Of a DNA stretch of 64,000 nt, positions 53,261 through 62,774 are shown one piece after another (within the stretch, counting starts at the first letter, position 1; each line of letters starts with the position of its first letter). This DNA is from an uncultured Oscillospiraceae bacterium (GTDB taxonomy: Bacteria > Bacillota > Clostridia > Oscillospirales > Oscillospiraceae). The stretch spans positions 50,527 through 114,526 of the forward strand of contig CAKTPO010000004.1 of assembly GCA_934591845.1 (NCBI GenBank), read 5' to 3'. Below the pieces are notes generated by a model. It was given only the letters and a program-made list of their open reading frames with translations, had not been told where the DNA came from and did no database searches. The position numbers and the translations under genes were made by a program.

Positions 53261-54302
53261 CTAATTAACTGCAAACAGGAACCGGGTGATTTTCCACTTT
53301 CGTAAAAGCAGGTAAATCAGGATTCCACCAAGCAAACCTACAACAAAATTCAAAGAAACCAAGGCTATTGGCGGCATCCAGGGTTTGTTGAACAGGCAAA
53401 TAGATAGATAAATCAACTGCTGATGGAATAAATATACTGTCATTCCACTCTTTTGTACGATGCCACTTTTTTGTTCAGGAGTTCTTCTGTTGAGCAAGAG
53501 ACAGCCAATGACGAAACTGTAAGTACCAAAAATACTGACAAATGGCCTTATTCCCACCGCAAGTGCTTTTGACAGTGTACCTTGCTCAAGTAAGATTTGT
53601 TGTCCTGCAAACAACAAAACTGTTGCTATTGTCCCCCCCCCCAAGGGCTTTCCAGGTTATGAATTTTCTTGTATCGGTTCTGCGAAAAACAATGCCCAGG
53701 TAAAAGAACAGAGCATACCTAAGTGCAGTTAGAATCTGGAAAACATTTGGAACATGGACTATGTCCAGAACAGTTGGCAAGTAGTGCAGTAATAGAAAAG
53801 CAGTCAGAAACAGACATATGTTTTTTCGCTGTACGGTGATTCTATCTGACAGTGGATTAAAGAAGACAAATTGCCAAAATAGCATCAACAGAAACCACAG
53901 TTGGTTCGGTGCAGCTCCAAGAAAATATTTGATTGCCAGTTCTTTGGGGCTAGGACTCCAAAAATAACAATAAAAAGGTATGACCCAAAGTATTGCTGTT
54001 GCGGCATATGGCAATAATAAACGACGTGTTTTCTTTTTTATTACTGTCTTCCAATCAGAATATCGGTCTGTTTCGTAACGCAAATATGCATAAACATAGC
54101 CGGATACAAAGGTAAAGGCATAAACGTGGATACTGTTTAGGAATTGTGCGATGTAATATAATATCCGACTTGTTTGGTATGCCGATTGTGGCCCCCAAGA
54201 GCTTCCCGTGCAGCATAGCATGCTGTGATACAGTACAACGAGCAGCATCAATAAACCTTTTACACTGTTCATAACTGTAAGCTCATATTTTTTGTAATCC
54301 AT
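53261..54302 (-). pseudogene. Acyltransferase-3-type membrane acyltransferase, off-frame at a G10 tract (possible phase switch)
   Basis: The first frame (54302 to 53586) encodes 200-plus residues of an OafA/acyltransferase-3 protein, with the conserved His in LVVLYHSML and several helices. At a run of ten G on the sense strand (53633-53642) the frame is lost; with nine G the protein would read on as KALGGGTIATVLLF to the stop at 53261, 346 residues in all. Such enzymes add acetyl groups to surface glycans. A one-base slip would restore it; assembly error is the alternative. Confidence 0.85.
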
Positions 54303-54335
54303 TTTAATCCTCTATTCTTTAGCCACTACCTCAGT

Positions 54336-55820
54336 CTAAAAGAATTTGCCACTAACTTTCTCTACCTTATCTCTGTAAAAAACCAGGTTCACACACAATA
54401 CCAACACAGCGGCCATAACCGCTGTTTCAGCCGCTATGAGAAACCATTGCAAATATGTAATTTCCCGCATGTGAAACATTTTAGAAATCAGTATGATACC
54501 TGCAAAGGTGACTCCGTCTATCAGAAATTGCTTACACACTTTTTTCAGCGGCCAATAGATGAAGTTCTTTGAATCATAAACCGCCAGCCAAATGGTTTGA
54601 TAGGCCATTGCTGCCAGGGTACCAATTGCAACTCCAATCAAGCCCCACAGCTTCACCGTTGCGATGGAAAGCACAATGTTCATAATAGCCGCAACGATAT
54701 AGTTTCTCTGGGTTTGCTTATAATGCCCTGCCGCAAGCACCATGATATTATAAGGCAGCCGTAGACAGTGCATTGCGTTTGCAAGTGTCAAAAGCAACGC
54801 AAACGGAGGCTGAATATAATTAGCGTCGTGAATACCATCTGTATAAACCTGAACAAAAGGAACGATCAGTGCGGCTGTACACGAAAAAACAAAGGTTGTT
54901 CCGGTATGAATGACCCACTCTGTCCATCCAAAAAGATCATTGAGTTCAGAAAGCTCTTGTTTGGCCCAAAACTCCCCCATCAAAGACTGGATGCCATTCG
55001 TTAAAGACAAGATAACCGTCTTTACGCCTTTTACTACCAGAAAATAAACCGAATAAATGGAAACGTCAGACAAATTAGAGAACATGGTCAATACGATTGA
55101 GTCCGTTCCATCCAAAACAACCGCCGCAACATGCTGCGCTACACCGTTCCATTTCTGCTGAATAGGTTCCTCTTGGTACTGTATTTTCCAATTGATTTGA
55201 TAACGCTTATCAATATACAACCGCAAAGCAATAGGCCTTATCAGGTAAATCAACGAACTTGCCAGCTTCACCAGTTGAATGGAGCCACCCGCCTGAATCA
55301 AAACAGTGCAGATAATAGTATTCAGGATAATTGTGATCGTTTGGGCATTGTATTGAATATACCCTCGTTGGTCAGCGGATAGCAGCAAAGAACTAGCGAT
55401 TCCCAAGTAGAACTGTGCAAATGAACTGATGGAAATTGCCGCAATGAGCGCAACCGTGTATAGGAACCCAAAGGAACGCTCAATCATCAGCGGGTATACC
55501 ACAAGCAAAAAGAAAACGTAGACAAGAAGTATGGAGGCCAACCTACGAAAGAACTTATTTGCCGAAGCCATGACCTTACTGACTTGCTCTCGGTCACGGT
55601 CCGCCAATGGTTTATACAACGCTGACTGGACGACCGCTCCAACCCCCAGTTCCAAAAAGGAAATAACGCCAAGAAACTGTGAGATAGAGCTTACAAGGCC
55701 GTTGACCTCCGAACCGTAATGCTGTAAAAAATAGCGAGGCAAAATAAAGCCGCAAATCAATGTTACAATTTGCGTAATCAAGGAGGCTGCCGTATTTCTG
55801 GCAAGCAGTTTATTTCTCAT
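54336..55820 (-). CDS. Polysaccharide flippase (Wzx-like)
   Basis: 494 residues with twelve to fourteen membrane helices and the MATE/Wzx start (RNTAASLITQIVTLICGFILPRY). Flippases of this kind move lipid-linked repeat units across the membrane. ATG 55820 follows AGAGGAA, which lies inside a short upstream frame that ends 8 bases past this start. It is the second gene after a 356-base AT-rich gap and leads into the acyltransferase gene. Confidence 0.9.
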   Translation of the reverse strand: MRNKLLARNTAASLITQIVTLICGFILPRYFLQHYGSEVNGLVSSISQFLGVISFLELGVGAVVQSALYKPLADRDREQVSKVMASANKFFRRLASILLVYVFFLLVVYPLMIERSFGFLYTVALIAAISISSFAQFYLGIASSLLLSADQRGYIQYNAQTITIILNTIICTVLIQAGGSIQLVKLASSLIYLIRPIALRLYIDKRYQINWKIQYQEEPIQQKWNGVAQHVAAVVLDGTDSIVLTMFSNLSDVSIYSVYFLVVKGVKTVILSLTNGIQSLMGEFWAKQELSELNDLFGWTEWVIHTGTTFVFSCTAALIVPFVQVYTDGIHDANYIQPPFALLLTLANAMHCLRLPYNIMVLAAGHYKQTQRNYIVAAIMNIVLSIATVKLWGLIGVAIGTLAAMAYQTIWLAVYDSKNFIYWPLKKVCKQFLIDGVTFAGIILISKMFHMREITYLQWFLIAAETAVMAAVLVLCVNLVFYRDKVEKVSGKFF

Positions 55821-55881
55821 GCTCTATTCCTCTGTATGGCTTCCTAGAATGCATAGCCTTGATACGTATAATCTTCTTCAT
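55810..55881 (-). CDS. 23-residue basic leader ORF overlapping the flippase start
   Basis: ATG 55881 has AAGGGGAAG at proper spacing and the frame (MKKIIRIKAMHSRKPYRGI..., 23 residues, nine basic counting His) ends with TAA 55810, 11 bases into the flippase gene. Ribosomes ending here would reach the flippase start codon, so translation may be coupled. It is too short to judge by homology. Confidence 0.5.
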   Translation of the reverse strand: MKKIIRIKAMHSRKPYRGIEHEK

Positions 55882-56176
55882 ATTCTTCCCCTTACAGTGT
55901 AATATAGTGAGGACATTATACATTATACATTTCCTTCAGGAAAGCCTCATCTGACACTCTTTACATTAATTTCATTCTTGTTGTACGATAGCCTAATCAC
56001 CAGATTTGTCATAAATCTTATCACTTTTTCAATCACTTATTTTCTTATTTTCGCAAAACTATTACAATCATTTACGAATCTTGTTAGATACGCTGCTCCT
56101 GGGACATCTAAAAACGGCAATCTAGCGTGTTCTTCCTGACTAGTTCATGGCTATTTGTGTACTCTAATGTATTATC
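55882..56176. other. AT-rich intergenic region of the polysaccharide locus
   Basis: No gene was found. Near its downstream end (minus strand) two TATAAT boxes lie 7 bases apart (55915-55920 and 55922-55927), beside a TTTCC-TTCA-GGAAA palindrome (55931-55944). This could be the promoter for the leader ORF and flippase; no good -35 is present. Confidence 0.5.
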
Positions 56177-57280
56177 CTACAATAAGCTCCGCTCTAAAAT
56201 ATCTACGATCCGTTCGCAGGCGTGCCCATCCCCATAGGGGTTTGCTGCATGGGCCATTTTTGCGTATTCTTCCTTATCATCCAGAAGCCTTGTAAACCAT
56301 TCGTAAATGGTTTCTTCACTGGTCCCAACCAACTTCAGCGTTCCGGCCTCTACGCCCTCTGGTCTTTCAGTAGTATCCCGCATCACAAGGACAGGCTTTC
56401 CGTAGGAGGGGCATTCCTCTTGGATTCCGCCAGAATCCGTCAGGCAGAGGTAGCATCTGGCCTCAAAGTTATGGCAGTCGAAAACCTCGATAGGGTCTAT
56501 GATGTGAATCTGATTGCAATCGCCCAGTTCTTCATCAGCAGCCTTCCGGACAACAGGGTTCATATGGATGGGGTAAATCGCCTTTACATCGGAATGCTCG
56601 TCCAAGACTCTGCGAATTGCATGGAACATGTTGTGCATCGGCTGGCCTAAGTTCTCTCGGCGGTGGGCAGTAATGAAAATCATGCGATCATTGCCAACCC
56701 AATCCAGTTCAGGGTGATGGTAGTCCTCTACAACGGTATGCTGCATTGCATCAATGACCGTATTGCCGGTCACATAAATAGATGCAGGGTCTTTTCCCTC
56801 ATCCAGCAAATGCTTCTTAGCAAGTTCTGTGGGCGCAAAATTGTACTTGCTAATGATACCAACCGCCTGCCGATTAAATTCTTCGGGATAGGGGCTATAG
56901 ATATCGTAAGTACGCAATCCCGCCTCCACGTGTCCCACCGGGATCTGCTTGTAGAAACAAGCCAGAGCGGTCACGAAAGTGGTTGAGGTATCACCATGAA
57001 CCAGAACAACATCAGGCTGCACCTCATCCAATACTTTCCCTATGCCATTTAGGATATTGGTCGTAATATCGAACAGTGTCTGCTTGTCCTTCATGACTGA
57101 GAGATCATAATCAGGCACTACCTGAAAAGTAGTCAGAACCTGATCCAGCATTTGACGGTGTTGACCGGTAACGCAGACCACAGTTTTAAAATCTTTTCGA
57201 GTTTTCAGCTCATTGACCAGGGGGCACATTTTGATTGCTTCTGGGCGAGTGCCAAAAACCAGCATTACTGTCTTACTCAT
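56177..57280 (-). CDS. wecB: UDP-N-acetylglucosamine 2-epimerase, non-hydrolysing
   Basis: 367 residues: VFGTRPEAIKMCPLV, CVTGQHRQML, VHGDTSTTF, GHVEAGLRT, TAHRRENLG and DSGGIQEECPSYGKP, all typical. It turns UDP-GlcNAc into UDP-ManNAc for surface glycans. ATG 57280 follows GGATGGAG, 15 bases after the stop of a tiny upstream frame. Together with the dehydratase at 48897 it may serve an amino-sugar branch of the repeat unit. Confidence 0.95.
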   Translation of the reverse strand: MSKTVMLVFGTRPEAIKMCPLVNELKTRKDFKTVVCVTGQHRQMLDQVLTTFQVVPDYDLSVMKDKQTLFDITTNILNGIGKVLDEVQPDVVLVHGDTSTTFVTALACFYKQIPVGHVEAGLRTYDIYSPYPEEFNRQAVGIISKYNFAPTELAKKHLLDEGKDPASIYVTGNTVIDAMQHTVVEDYHHPELDWVGNDRMIFITAHRRENLGQPMHNMFHAIRRVLDEHSDVKAIYPIHMNPVVRKAADEELGDCNQIHIIDPIEVFDCHNFEARCYLCLTDSGGIQEECPSYGKPVLVMRDTTERPEGVEAGTLKLVGTSEETIYEWFTRLLDDKEEYAKMAHAANPYGDGHACERIVDILERSLL

Positions 57281-57295
57281 ATTCGCTCCATCCCC

Positions 57296-57457
57296 CTACA
57301 ATCTCTGTTTTCCTAACAATATTTTTTTCAGACCCCTTTGTTCTAATGAGCTTTGCCGGATTCCGTGCACCAGAGACACCTTCTCAAGTACACTCATAAT
57401 CATAATAGCACCTGTGACAACCGCAGCATTGCCCGTAATCGTAATATCACTTATCAC
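57296..57457 (-). CDS. Small 53-residue hypothetical frame before wecB
   Basis: GTG 57457 has AAGGTGGGGG upstream and the frame (DITITGNAAVVTGAIMIMSVLEK...LKKILLGKQRL) fills the gap between two genes of the operon, with a hydrophobic middle and a basic end. It could be a real small membrane protein or the tail of a lost gene. No family recognised. Confidence 0.4.
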   Translation of the reverse strand: MISDITITGNAAVVTGAIMIMSVLEKVSLVHGIRQSSLEQRGLKKILLGKQRL

Positions 57458-57486
57458 ATTGACCCCCACCTTCTAAGGACACATCG

Positions 57487-58581
57487 TTATATACGAATAC
57501 CAAGTTCATCAAAAACAGCCTTAAATCTATGATACCAGGTATGCTCGCTTTCAGCCCGCCTTCGTGCAGCCACACGTATTTCTCTACGCAATCTAGCATT
57601 CTCCGGCTTTAAATAGAATTTTGCCTTATCGATATATTCTTCTTTTCCTCGTGCCATCACTATTTCCTTATCAGGTTCAAAATATGAAGCAAGTTCCTCA
57701 GAAAAAGTTGTAAACTGAACTCCACCCGACATAGGTATTTCAAAATTCCGCAGGTTAACAATCGGCACAGGATTTTTCAGGACACCAGTACTATCTGCAT
57801 CTGTTAATGACAATACCAAAGCATATTGACCATTCACTAAAGACAATTTTTCTAAGGGAACTGGTTTTTTTTGCTCCAACATTTCATACGGGTCGCACAA
57901 TTCTCTATGAAAAAGTTTGTCTTTGACTGCTGCTATTGCCAATTTACGTCCAATAGGAAATCTCATATCATCTGCAAGCACCCGAAGATATTTTGCTGGT
58001 TTCTCTTTCAAAAATCTTTGCTCGACAGAGGCTTTTGCTGTATAAACTGTGACAGGAACCTGGCCGCTTAAGAGAGTATTTATTCTGTCTATTCTACTTC
58101 CATGAGGTGTTCCAATAAAGCCTACTCTTGGTACCTCCATCACATCATACCTCGGAACCAAAAAAAATGGATTTGCCGCATACGGTTGAAAAATTGTGTT
58201 GCATCCCCATTTTTTAAATAGGTACTCTGTTTCTTTGGCAGTCAGCCAAACAAGGTCAAAATATCTGCTGATTTTTTTATGCCGGAACGGAACCGTCAGA
58301 TTGTCAGGGCAGAAAAGGACCGTAGGTATACCGTGGTTTTTTATTTCGGTCAACGTTGAGATGGCAAGAAATTCTTCGTTGAAGCTTGTTAAAAACATAT
58401 CATAGCTTTTTCTCATAATCTGCTTAAGTAAAAACTGATTCGCATTTTCAACCGTTGCAAAATCATAAGGGCTTACTATTTCCACATCGATTCCATGCGT
58501 TTTCAGTTCGTCAAAAATATGATACCGCTGCCACTGAAACATCATTGTATCTATATTTCGGAAATAATACAAAATTTTCAA
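57487..58581 (-). CDS. CgeB-like glycosyltransferase
   Basis: 364 residues: an N-terminal KILYYFRNIDTMMFQWQRY, CPDNLTVPFRH, GFIGTPHGSR and a C-terminal MSGGVQFTTFSEELASYFEP, the pattern of CgeB/DUF3880-type GT4-like enzymes. It should add one sugar of the repeat unit. The start is set at TTG 58581: it overlaps the wzy stop (TTGA) and has GGGGAGG in front. Acceptor and donor are unknown. Confidence 0.8.
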   Translation of the reverse strand: MKILYYFRNIDTMMFQWQRYHIFDELKTHGIDVEIVSPYDFATVENANQFLLKQIMRKSYDMFLTSFNEEFLAISTLTEIKNHGIPTVLFCPDNLTVPFRHKKISRYFDLVWLTAKETEYLFKKWGCNTIFQPYAANPFFLVPRYDVMEVPRVGFIGTPHGSRIDRINTLLSGQVPVTVYTAKASVEQRFLKEKPAKYLRVLADDMRFPIGRKLAIAAVKDKLFHRELCDPYEMLEQKKPVPLEKLSLVNGQYALVLSLTDADSTGVLKNPVPIVNLRNFEIPMSGGVQFTTFSEELASYFEPDKEIVMARGKEEYIDKAKFYLKPENARLRREIRVAARRRAESEHTWYHRFKAVFDELGIRI

Positions 58582-59780
58582 TTTCCGATACCTCCCCAAA
58601 CATCACGTTCTCGAACCCGCACAGAAACAGTGATAACTGCAATCAAAATATAGAAAACAGAATCGTATATTAATACCACCGTTATGCCTGTCAGCAATAT
58701 GGCTATAATACTCCAAATAATCATTATCAGATTTGCATTTCTCATGGAGCACTTTTGTATTTTTTTCATTCTCATACAAGACTTACCCAGCATCCAGAAA
58801 AGATATAAAATACATAACAAGCCTGCTATACCTGTACAAGCAAGTGTCTCATAATACATCGAGTGTGAGTAAATACCTGCATATTTTGCAACCACGCCCA
58901 AACCTCTACCGATGACTGGACTGCTAACAAACAAATCCCACGCAACTTCCTGATAATATCCCCGTAGTCGATTTCCACCGACTGTATCAGCATTACCCAG
59001 AAATCTTTGAAAAAAGGTCGAATTTCTAACTATGTTTAATAATTCCTCCGAAAAAAAAGCGGTAACAATCACAACTAGAGAACAGGTGAATGTGTATCGC
59101 AAAAGCTTTCCACGTGTGCTCGGAAGATTAATCAAATTTACAAGCAAATAGATGATGCATAGTAATGAAAACACAATAATTCCTCGACGTGAGGCAGCAA
59201 AAAGCTGAGCAATGCCCTGCAGTACAATAATGCCTGCGATTCCCCGCTTTTTTGCCAGAGAAATATTACTTGTAAGGAGAAGGCAATCAGAAATCAGTCC
59301 CAGCATCAAATACGTTGATAATACATTAGTATTGAGTTCTCCAAGTGTAGTCGCACCTGTTTGTGTCAATCTACCTTTTATGATTGTTGATAACGCTACC
59401 AGAGCACAGGCAATAGATATAATCCAGTTAACATTCTCCAGTTTTTTTTCATCTCTATCCACATAACGAAAGATGGCCACCATTGGTATCGAATACTTCA
59501 CCATATTAGTATAAAACCGTATTCCATAGGAAAAAGGCTCAGAAAAAAGAGACGAAACAATACAACATACAAAAAAAAGCAGGAGCGGAAATAGATACCG
59601 GTAAAAACTCAGCGGCTTAAGATTAATTATTATATACAATCCCAGTACCACTGCACACACTGGCATCACAAAATTAATCTGCGTAACTGCGTACTGGAAC
59701 CATAGCATATACAATAGATAAACTGATATTGCCCACTTTGCTATCGACCCTTTTCTTATAGCCAAATTTTTTGTCACCAT
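58578..59780 (-). CDS. O-antigen polymerase/ligase-type membrane protein (Wzy-like)
   Basis: 400 residues, ten or more helices, a large external loop (about 255-295) and the Wzy_C-type stretch GRGLGVV...SHSMYYETLACTGIAGLL. In a Wzx/Wzy locus it would polymerise the repeat units outside the membrane. GAAAGGAG precedes the ATG. It overlaps the downstream glycosyltransferase by 4 bases. Confidence 0.88.
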   Translation of the reverse strand: MVTKNLAIRKGSIAKWAISVYLLYMLWFQYAVTQINFVMPVCAVVLGLYIIINLKPLSFYRYLFPLLLFFVCCIVSSLFSEPFSYGIRFYTNMVKYSIPMVAIFRYVDRDEKKLENVNWIISIACALVALSTIIKGRLTQTGATTLGELNTNVLSTYLMLGLISDCLLLTSNISLAKKRGIAGIIVLQGIAQLFAASRRGIIVFSLLCIIYLLVNLINLPSTRGKLLRYTFTCSLVVIVTAFFSEELLNIVRNSTFFQRFLGNADTVGGNRLRGYYQEVAWDLFVSSPVIGRGLGVVAKYAGIYSHSMYYETLACTGIAGLLCILYLFWMLGKSCMRMKKIQKCSMRNANLIMIIWSIIAILLTGITVVLIYDSVFYILIAVITVSVRVRERDVWGGIGN

Positions 59781-59972
59781 AACTCCTTTCTATACTTGTA
59801 AGGACCCAAACGCTATATCTAAACCCTTTGCTGTCAGCGTTAGTACTGCGACCACTTCTGATTGCTCCAGTATTCATAACGGTGTGTGCAGTTTAGACAT
59901 CGGTTAGTAACGTCCCAATCTTTTTGCCTATCACGACACAATCATATGCAAAACAATGAACACCTTTTTGTT

Positions 59973-61133
59973 TTAAATTTTTTGTTTTTCGGCGCTTTCA
60001 ATGAATGTAATGATTCGATTTGCTCGATTAATAATTGTGTGACTTTTCGAATCTTTAAGCGCATTCGTCGCAACAGTATTCCTCAGGGCAGGATTCTCCT
60101 TCAACAGCCAGATTGCAGACCGAATTTCCTCCACGGAGGAAGGATCAATACGGACAGAGTTTTCATCTGTCAGCACATCATCGTTGAACGGCAGTGCCGA
60201 AGAAATAATCGCACAGCCGCATGCCATCGCCTCTGCCACTGCGTTGCAAGAACCCTCGCTCAATGTCGGCAGACAAAATACATCCACAGCATTGAGAAAC
60301 GTACAGATATCCTGGTGCTCCAGTCCTCTGCAAAACAGGACTTTCTTGCCCTGAGGAGGCGTGTCCCCTCGTCCGGCGAACGCCAAGTACACATCATCGA
60401 GTTCCTCTGCAGCTTTTAACAGCCGTTTATCTCCCTTACGCTCAATAAAGCCACCCACAAATCCGACAATAAACTTATCCTGCGGCAGCCCCAAACTTTC
60501 TCTGCAGGAAGCCCTATCTTTCTTGAAAAAGACTTTATTATCGACCGCATTAGGCTCTGTGATAATCGGAATATTAGGAACAAAATTCATGTCCAGTAAC
60601 TCTTTTGTGTTCTTGGAGGACACGGAAATAATGCCTGAAAGCCCTTTCAGATGCTTTTCCTTCGGTGTCCCAAAAGTCTGGTATACCTGAGAATCAAAGT
60701 CACATTCCCCGTATGCAATAAACGAAGGGATACCCAATTCTCGACCAATGCGAACTGCAGCCAACCCACCATATAGGAAGAAATGACCATACACACAGTC
60801 AAATTTGCGGCCTAACAATTTTGCACATCTCAGTGCTGCACGCTCAAAGCATTCCTCGCTGATATGCTCCGTATTAAATGATCCCAACTGAATAGAAGAT
60901 GCTGAAACAGTCCGGGGGTAGTAGGTATCCACAACAACATTTTCTTCCAGTCGATCCTCATAGTGCAACGGGATCTGACATATACTCTTTCTGTACTTCA
61001 TATAAGAAACAGGGGAAATGACTGTACAGCTATACCCCAGCCTTGCTATTTCATAAATCAAATTCTGAAAGAATACATTCTTATATTTTTCAATCGGATT
61101 CGGATACCATCCAATAAACAATAAATTCTTCAT
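59973..61133 (-). CDS. Glycosyltransferase, family 4
   Basis: 386 residues with a GT-B fold: IGWYPNPIEKYKNVFF at the N-terminus, a nucleotide-binding half starting near EPNAVDNKVF, FVGGFIERKGDKRL, and the EX7E-type SEGSCNAVAEAMACGCAII. It would transfer a sugar to the lipid-linked unit. It lies 12 bases after the acetyltransferase gene; 192 bases without a gene separate it from wzy. Confidence 0.9.
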   Translation of the reverse strand: MKNLLFIGWYPNPIEKYKNVFFQNLIYEIARLGYSCTVISPVSYMKYRKSICQIPLHYEDRLEENVVVDTYYPRTVSASSIQLGSFNTEHISEECFERAALRCAKLLGRKFDCVYGHFFLYGGLAAVRIGRELGIPSFIAYGECDFDSQVYQTFGTPKEKHLKGLSGIISVSSKNTKELLDMNFVPNIPIITEPNAVDNKVFFKKDRASCRESLGLPQDKFIVGFVGGFIERKGDKRLLKAAEELDDVYLAFAGRGDTPPQGKKVLFCRGLEHQDICTFLNAVDVFCLPTLSEGSCNAVAEAMACGCAIISSALPFNDDVLTDENSVRIDPSSVEEIRSAIWLLKENPALRNTVATNALKDSKSHTIINRANRIITFIESAEKQKI

Positions 61134-61145
61134 ATATTCTCTTTC

Positions 61146-61646
61146 TTACAAAGATTCATGTTGTATGATTCGCATTGTACCGACTACTGTACAATTGTCC
61201 GGAATATTCTTAGCAACCACTGCATTAGCTCCAATTTTAACATTATTCCCAATTTTACACGGACCAATTATTTTAGCCCCCGAACCAATCATCACATTAT
61301 CACCAATGATAACCCGTTCTCGCAAACTTCCTCCTGCTATTGTTACCTGTTGGCAGATAATACAATTCTTCCCAATACTTGCATAGTGAGAAACAATAAT
61401 TCCATTTAATCCATGCCACAGAATTGGTGGTTCTGCAAACTGCGCTCCTCCCCCAAAAGCGGTCCCCATCGAGGCGTTATTAAAAGCATCCATTCTCTTA
61501 ATTCGATAATACATTACATACTTCAGAATTCTAGGAGTAGCACTCAAAGGGTCCACAACGATCGACCTCATTTTCCAATACTTCTTCGGATTATAATGCT
61601 GCACCATATGCATAATAATTGTTGTAAAAACGTTTTTCTCATCCAT
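61146..61646 (-). CDS. Hexapeptide-repeat acetyltransferase (serine-acetyltransferase-like)
   Basis: 166 residues; the C-terminal half is a left-handed beta helix of hexapeptide repeats (IGKNCIICQQVTIAGG, IGDNVMIGSGAKIIG, IGNNVKIGANAVVAKNIP). In a glycan locus such enzymes O-acetylate a sugar of the unit. The first 60 residues resemble the helical lead of serine O-acetyltransferases, but no cysteine genes are near. Confidence 0.88.
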   Translation of the reverse strand: MDEKNVFTTIIMHMVQHYNPKKYWKMRSIVVDPLSATPRILKYVMYYRIKRMDAFNNASMGTAFGGGAQFAEPPILWHGLNGIIVSHYASIGKNCIICQQVTIAGGSLRERVIIGDNVMIGSGAKIIGPCKIGNNVKIGANAVVAKNIPDNCTVVGTMRIIQHESL

Positions 61647-61686
61647 TTTATCTTACTCCAATGAAACAACAGTTCAATCGTGACAA

Positions 61687-62760
61687 TCACGCATCAATAA
61701 ATTTCTTCACTACTTTTTTATATTGGCAATCATCTTCTGTAACTTTTTTCATCAGTTCGCTACATTTATCGTTAAATTGTTCTTCATTTATGCGGAAATA
61801 CCATTCATATAAAACGTCACCAAAATTCTGCTGATTTGGATGCAGCCCGATTCCAATACCATACTTTTGACAGATCTCCGTTTTATAGGTCTCTACCTCC
61901 ACGAGTTGTGGAATACGATAAATAATGCCGTCATAAAAACGGTTGGAAATTGCATAACGTACTTCGGCTTCTTTGTCGGTCCAGTAGGAATTATTGATAA
62001 TATCAGCCTGCGCTAAAAGCTTCGCCTTATCTGAATTGCTATATCTCCCGGTAAAATACACATTTTTTGCGTGAATCCTATTGCAGTATTCTCTATATTG
62101 CTCCAACTCAGGGCCCGCACCATGATAATACAAGGCAAAGCGACTGTCATTTGACAGTATATCGATGATTTTCTTCTGGTGCTCAAAATATCGCATGGTA
62201 CCATTCCACACCAAATTCAGTGTGTTACTTCTCTGTTTTTTTTGAAATCTCATGTTTTGAAGCTCGAGCTCACTTCTCTGGATATTGTGCGCAATCACAT
62301 AATCATGTCTCGGCAAAAAATTCTGAAATCCGGGCGAAGATATGGAGGTAGCAAAACTTTTTTTAATAATCACTTTTTCAATTTCATAGAATATTTTATG
62401 CGACTCGTAACTGTAATCTCGGATATCGAAGAAGTATTTTCCTTTATATCTGAGCAAAACATCCGACAGGATCATTCCGCTCAGTGTTGAGAGAATAATG
62501 AGCTTCTCGTATTTTCTTGCTCTCAGCTGCTTTTTTAGCCAGAATCGGAACTTAGCGAAGTCTAAAAGTTTTGTAGCAAACCATTGCTCCTCCTCAGATG
62601 CCACAGCGCAATACCTGTAATTCCCCGGGATGCAAAGTTCCTCATTAGATCGATTCCAAAAGAGCACATCATACTCCACATTGTTTTTTTCCAATTGCTT
62701 TGTATAAATGTTCAGATAAGGACATACATAAAGATCTCCAATAAAAACAATTCCAATCAC
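61687..62760 (-). CDS. Glycosyltransferase, GT4-like
   Basis: 357 residues: GIVFIGDLYVCPYLNIY at the N-terminus, a middle NLVWNGTMRYFEHQKKIID typical of the second GT-B half, YHGAGPELEQ and NVYFTGRY. The EX7E region is less clear, ending near SNRFYDGII. It is probably a sugar transferase of the repeat unit. GC is low, and it sits between two other transferase genes with short gaps. Confidence 0.8.
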   Translation of the reverse strand: MIGIVFIGDLYVCPYLNIYTKQLEKNNVEYDVLFWNRSNEELCIPGNYRYCAVASEEEQWFATKLLDFAKFRFWLKKQLRARKYEKLIILSTLSGMILSDVLLRYKGKYFFDIRDYSYESHKIFYEIEKVIIKKSFATSISSPGFQNFLPRHDYVIAHNIQRSELELQNMRFQKKQRSNTLNLVWNGTMRYFEHQKKIIDILSNDSRFALYYHGAGPELEQYREYCNRIHAKNVYFTGRYSNSDKAKLLAQADIINNSYWTDKEAEVRYAISNRFYDGIIYRIPQLVEVETYKTEICQKYGIGIGLHPNQQNFGDVLYEWYFRINEEQFNDKCSELMKKVTEDDCQYKKVVKKFIDA

Positions 62761-62774
62761 TGCTTACTTTACCC

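Noticed and set aside
59781..59972. Small gene in the gap between wzy and the family 4 glycosyltransferase
   Set aside because: Minus-strand frames here are interrupted or run into wzy out of frame, without ribosome sites. I see nothing else in this gap.
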